A stretch of 64,000 nucleotides of DNA from positions 2,895,177-2,959,176 of the forward strand of contig NZ_CP054058.1 of the NCBI RefSeq assembly GCF_003935895.2, written 5' to 3'. The position numbers were made by a program, and so were the translations under genes. Below, in pieces: positions 62,237 to 64,000 of the stretch. How positions within the stretch are numbered: position 1 is the first letter of the stretch; every line of letters starts with the position of its first letter. This DNA comes from Scandinavium goeteborgense (GTDB lineage: Bacteria > Pseudomonadota > Gammaproteobacteria > Enterobacterales > Enterobacteriaceae). The notes beneath the pieces are model-generated. The model was not told the origin of the DNA. It saw nothing but the letters and a program-made list of their open reading frames with translations, and did not search any database.

Positions 62237-64000
62237 ATGAATAAAACCCGTCAACAAGAGCTTACCCGCTGGTTAAAACAGCAAAGCGTTCTCTCCCGCC
62301 GATGGCTGATGCTTTCCCGTCTGCTCGGTGCGGTCAGCGGAGTGCTGATCATCGCCCAAGCCTGGCTTCTGGCCAAGATCCTGCACCATATGATTATGGA
62401 GAACATTCCTCGGGAAGCGCTGTTGCTGCCCTTTGTGGTGCTGATTCTGGTCTTTATTCTGCGTGCGTGGGTGGTCTGGCTGCGAGAACGGGTGGGTTTC
62501 CATGCCGGGCAGCACATCCGTTTTGAGATCCGAAAAACGGTACTCGACCGCCTGCAACAAGCAGGTCCAGCGTGGATACAGGGGAAACCTGCGGGCAGCT
62601 GGGCGACGTTGATTCTTGAACAAATCGACGACATGCATGACTACTACGCCCGTTATCTGCCGCAGATGGCGCTGGCCGCCTCCGTGCCGCTGCTTATCGT
62701 CATCGCGATTTTCCCGTCTAACTGGGCTGCCGCGCTCATTCTGTTGTGTACCGCGCCGCTGATCCCGATGTTTATGGCGCTGGTTGGCATGGGTGCTGCC
62801 GATGCCAACCGTCGTAATTTCCAGGCACTGGCAAGACTGAGCGGCCATTTTCTCGACCGCCTGCGCGGGATGGACACCTTACGTATTTTCGGACGCGGTG
62901 AAGCGGAAACTGACAACATTCGTCAGGCTTCCGAAAGTTTCCGCCAGCGCACAATGGAAGTTCTGCGTCTCGCTTTCCTCTCTTCTGGTGTTCTGGAATT
63001 TTTCACGTCGCTTTCGATTGCCGTGGTTGCCGTTTATTTTGGTTTCTCCTATCTCGGCCAGCTGAATTTTGGCAGCTATGGCACGACCGTCACCTTGATG
63101 TCAGGCTTTTTAGCGCTAATTCTGGCACCAGAATTCTTCCAGCCGTTGCGCGACCTTGGTACGTTTTATCATGCTAAAGCGCAGGCAGTGGGCGCCGCCG
63201 ACAGTCTTAAAACCTTCCTCGAAGCCCCGCTGGCGCAGCCAGAGCGCGGCAGTGTCGCGCCGGATGAATCGCAAAATGTGAGCCTCGAAGCGCAGGGTCT
63301 GCTGATTAAATCGCCGGAAGGAAAAATCCTCGCCGGACCGCTGAACTTCAGCCTCAACCCTGGCGAGCGCGTGGTGCTGGTCGGCCAGAGCGGTTCAGGA
63401 AAAAGTTCCCTGCTCAACACCCTGGCCGGTTTTCTGCCCTACGACGGCTCGCTGAAAGTGAACGGCACAGAGCTGCGTGACCTGGATCCTGAGGCATGGC
63501 GACGCCTGCTCAGCTGGGTCGGACAAAACCCGCAGCTTCCGGCGCATACGCTGCGTGACAATGTGCTGCTGGCAAATCCAAAAGCCAATGAGACCCAGCT
63601 GCAACATGCGCTCGACCGCGCCTGGGTGAGCGAATTTGTTAGCCAGCTTCCGCAAGGGATTGATACCCCCGTCGGCGATCAGGCGGCTCGCTTGTCCGTC
63701 GGTCAGGCCCAGCGAGTGGCCGTCGCCCGCGCCCTGCTCTCTCCTTGCCACTTTTTGTTACTGGATGAGCCTGCTGCCAGCCTCGATGCCCACAGCGAAC
63801 AGCGCGTTATGCAGGCGTTGACGGAAGCCGCAACCCACCAGACCACGCTGATGGTCACGCATCAGTTAGAAAATCTCGCCGAATGGGATGCCGTTTGGGT
63901 CATGCATCAAGGCCAAATCGTCGAGCAGGGTTCGTTTGCCGAGCTCGCTGAAGCACAGGGGCACTTTGCGCACCTGCTTGCCCATCGTCAGGAGGAGATT
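62237..64000 (+). CDS. cydD: Glutathione/cysteine ABC exporter subunit CydD (stop codon beyond the window)
   Basis: CydD pairs with CydC to export glutathione and cysteine to the periplasm, needed for assembly of cytochrome bd oxidase. The reading frame from ATG 62237 ('MNKTRQQELTRWLKQQS') runs open to the last base, 588 codons, equal to the length of E. coli CydD and ending with its 'LLAHRQEEI', so only the stop codon is missing. The N-terminal part has six membrane segments; the ATPase shows Walker A 'GQSGSGKSS', signature 'LSVGQAQRVAVARAL', Walker B 'FLLLDEPAASLD' and H-loop 'MVTHQLENL'. cydC would be expected next. Confidence 0.97.
   Translation, partial: MNKTRQQELTRWLKQQSVLSRRWLMLSRLLGAVSGVLIIAQAWLLAKILHHMIMENIPREALLLPFVVLILVFILRAWVVWLRERVGFHAGQHIRFEIRKTVLDRLQQAGPAWIQGKPAGSWATLILEQIDDMHDYYARYLPQMALAASVPLLIVIAIFPSNWAAALILLCTAPLIPMFMALVGMGAADANRRNFQALARLSGHFLDRLRGMDTLRIFGRGEAETDNIRQASESFRQRTMEVLRLAFLSSGVLEFFTSLSIAVVAVYFGFSYLGQLNFGSYGTTVTLMSGFLALILAPEFFQPLRDLGTFYHAKAQAVGAADSLKTFLEAPLAQPERGSVAPDESQNVSLEAQGLLIKSPEGKILAGPLNFSLNPGERVVLVGQSGSGKSSLLNTLAGFLPYDGSLKVNGTELRDLDPEAWRRLLSWVGQNPQLPAHTLRDNVLLANPKANETQLQHALDRAWVSEFVSQLPQGIDTPVGDQAARLSVGQAQRVAVARALLSPCHFLLLDEPAASLDAHSEQRVMQALTEAATHQTTLMVTHQLENLAEWDAVWVMHQGQIVEQGSFAELAEAQGHFAHLLAHRQEEI

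Overview
The window is chromosomal DNA from a member of the Enterobacteriaceae, close in gene content and order to Escherichia coli but more like an Enterobacter/Citrobacter-type relative. This rests on protein recognition only; no genus can be fixed from the sequence alone. It falls into two very different parts.

Positions 1 to about 11,810 are an accessory, IS-rich and partly AT-rich segment joined directly to the leader of aspC. It holds two GNAT acetyltransferases and a Vat/CatB-type xenobiotic acetyltransferase, debris of a third GNAT, of a resolvase-like protein and of a P-loop kinase, an IS3-family (IS407-like) remnant interrupted by an intact second IS3-family element with a 3-bp target duplication, a 763-residue stand-alone RloC/PrrC-like AAA ATPase with a zinc-hook CPFC motif (candidate anti-phage anticodon nuclease), two orphan hypothetical genes, an ISNCY-type transposase, and a 1.59-kb single-ORF IS3-family element about 120 bp before aspC. 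Degenerate copies of a short palindromic repeat lie between several of these genes.

Positions 11,928 to 64,000 are core genome in the order known from E. coli: aspC; gloC-mepK-ldtD; the cmoM-mukF-mukE-mukB operon; elyC; ycbJ; ycaR-kdsB; ycaQ; msbA-lpxK; comEC; ihfB; rpsA; cmk; serC-aroA; ycaP; ycaO; focA-pflB and pflA; a LysR regulator; ycaD; dmsABC; serS; lolA-rarA; ftsK; lrp; trxB; cydD (all 588 codons present, stop codon just outside). The functions group into amino-acid synthesis, cell-wall remodelling, chromosome organisation and segregation (MukBEF, IHF, FtsK, Lrp), outer-membrane biogenesis (KdsB, LpxK, MsbA, LolA), translation (RpsA, SerS, CmoM) and anaerobic energy metabolism (FocA, PflB, PflA, DmsABC, CydD). 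FNR and ModE operators are directly readable in front of dmsA, and an FNR site in front of focA.

The most interesting candidate system is the RloC-like ATPase and its AT-rich neighbourhood. Other points are the nested IS history, the missing target duplication at the IS next to aspC, and a tandem duplication in the FtsK linker.
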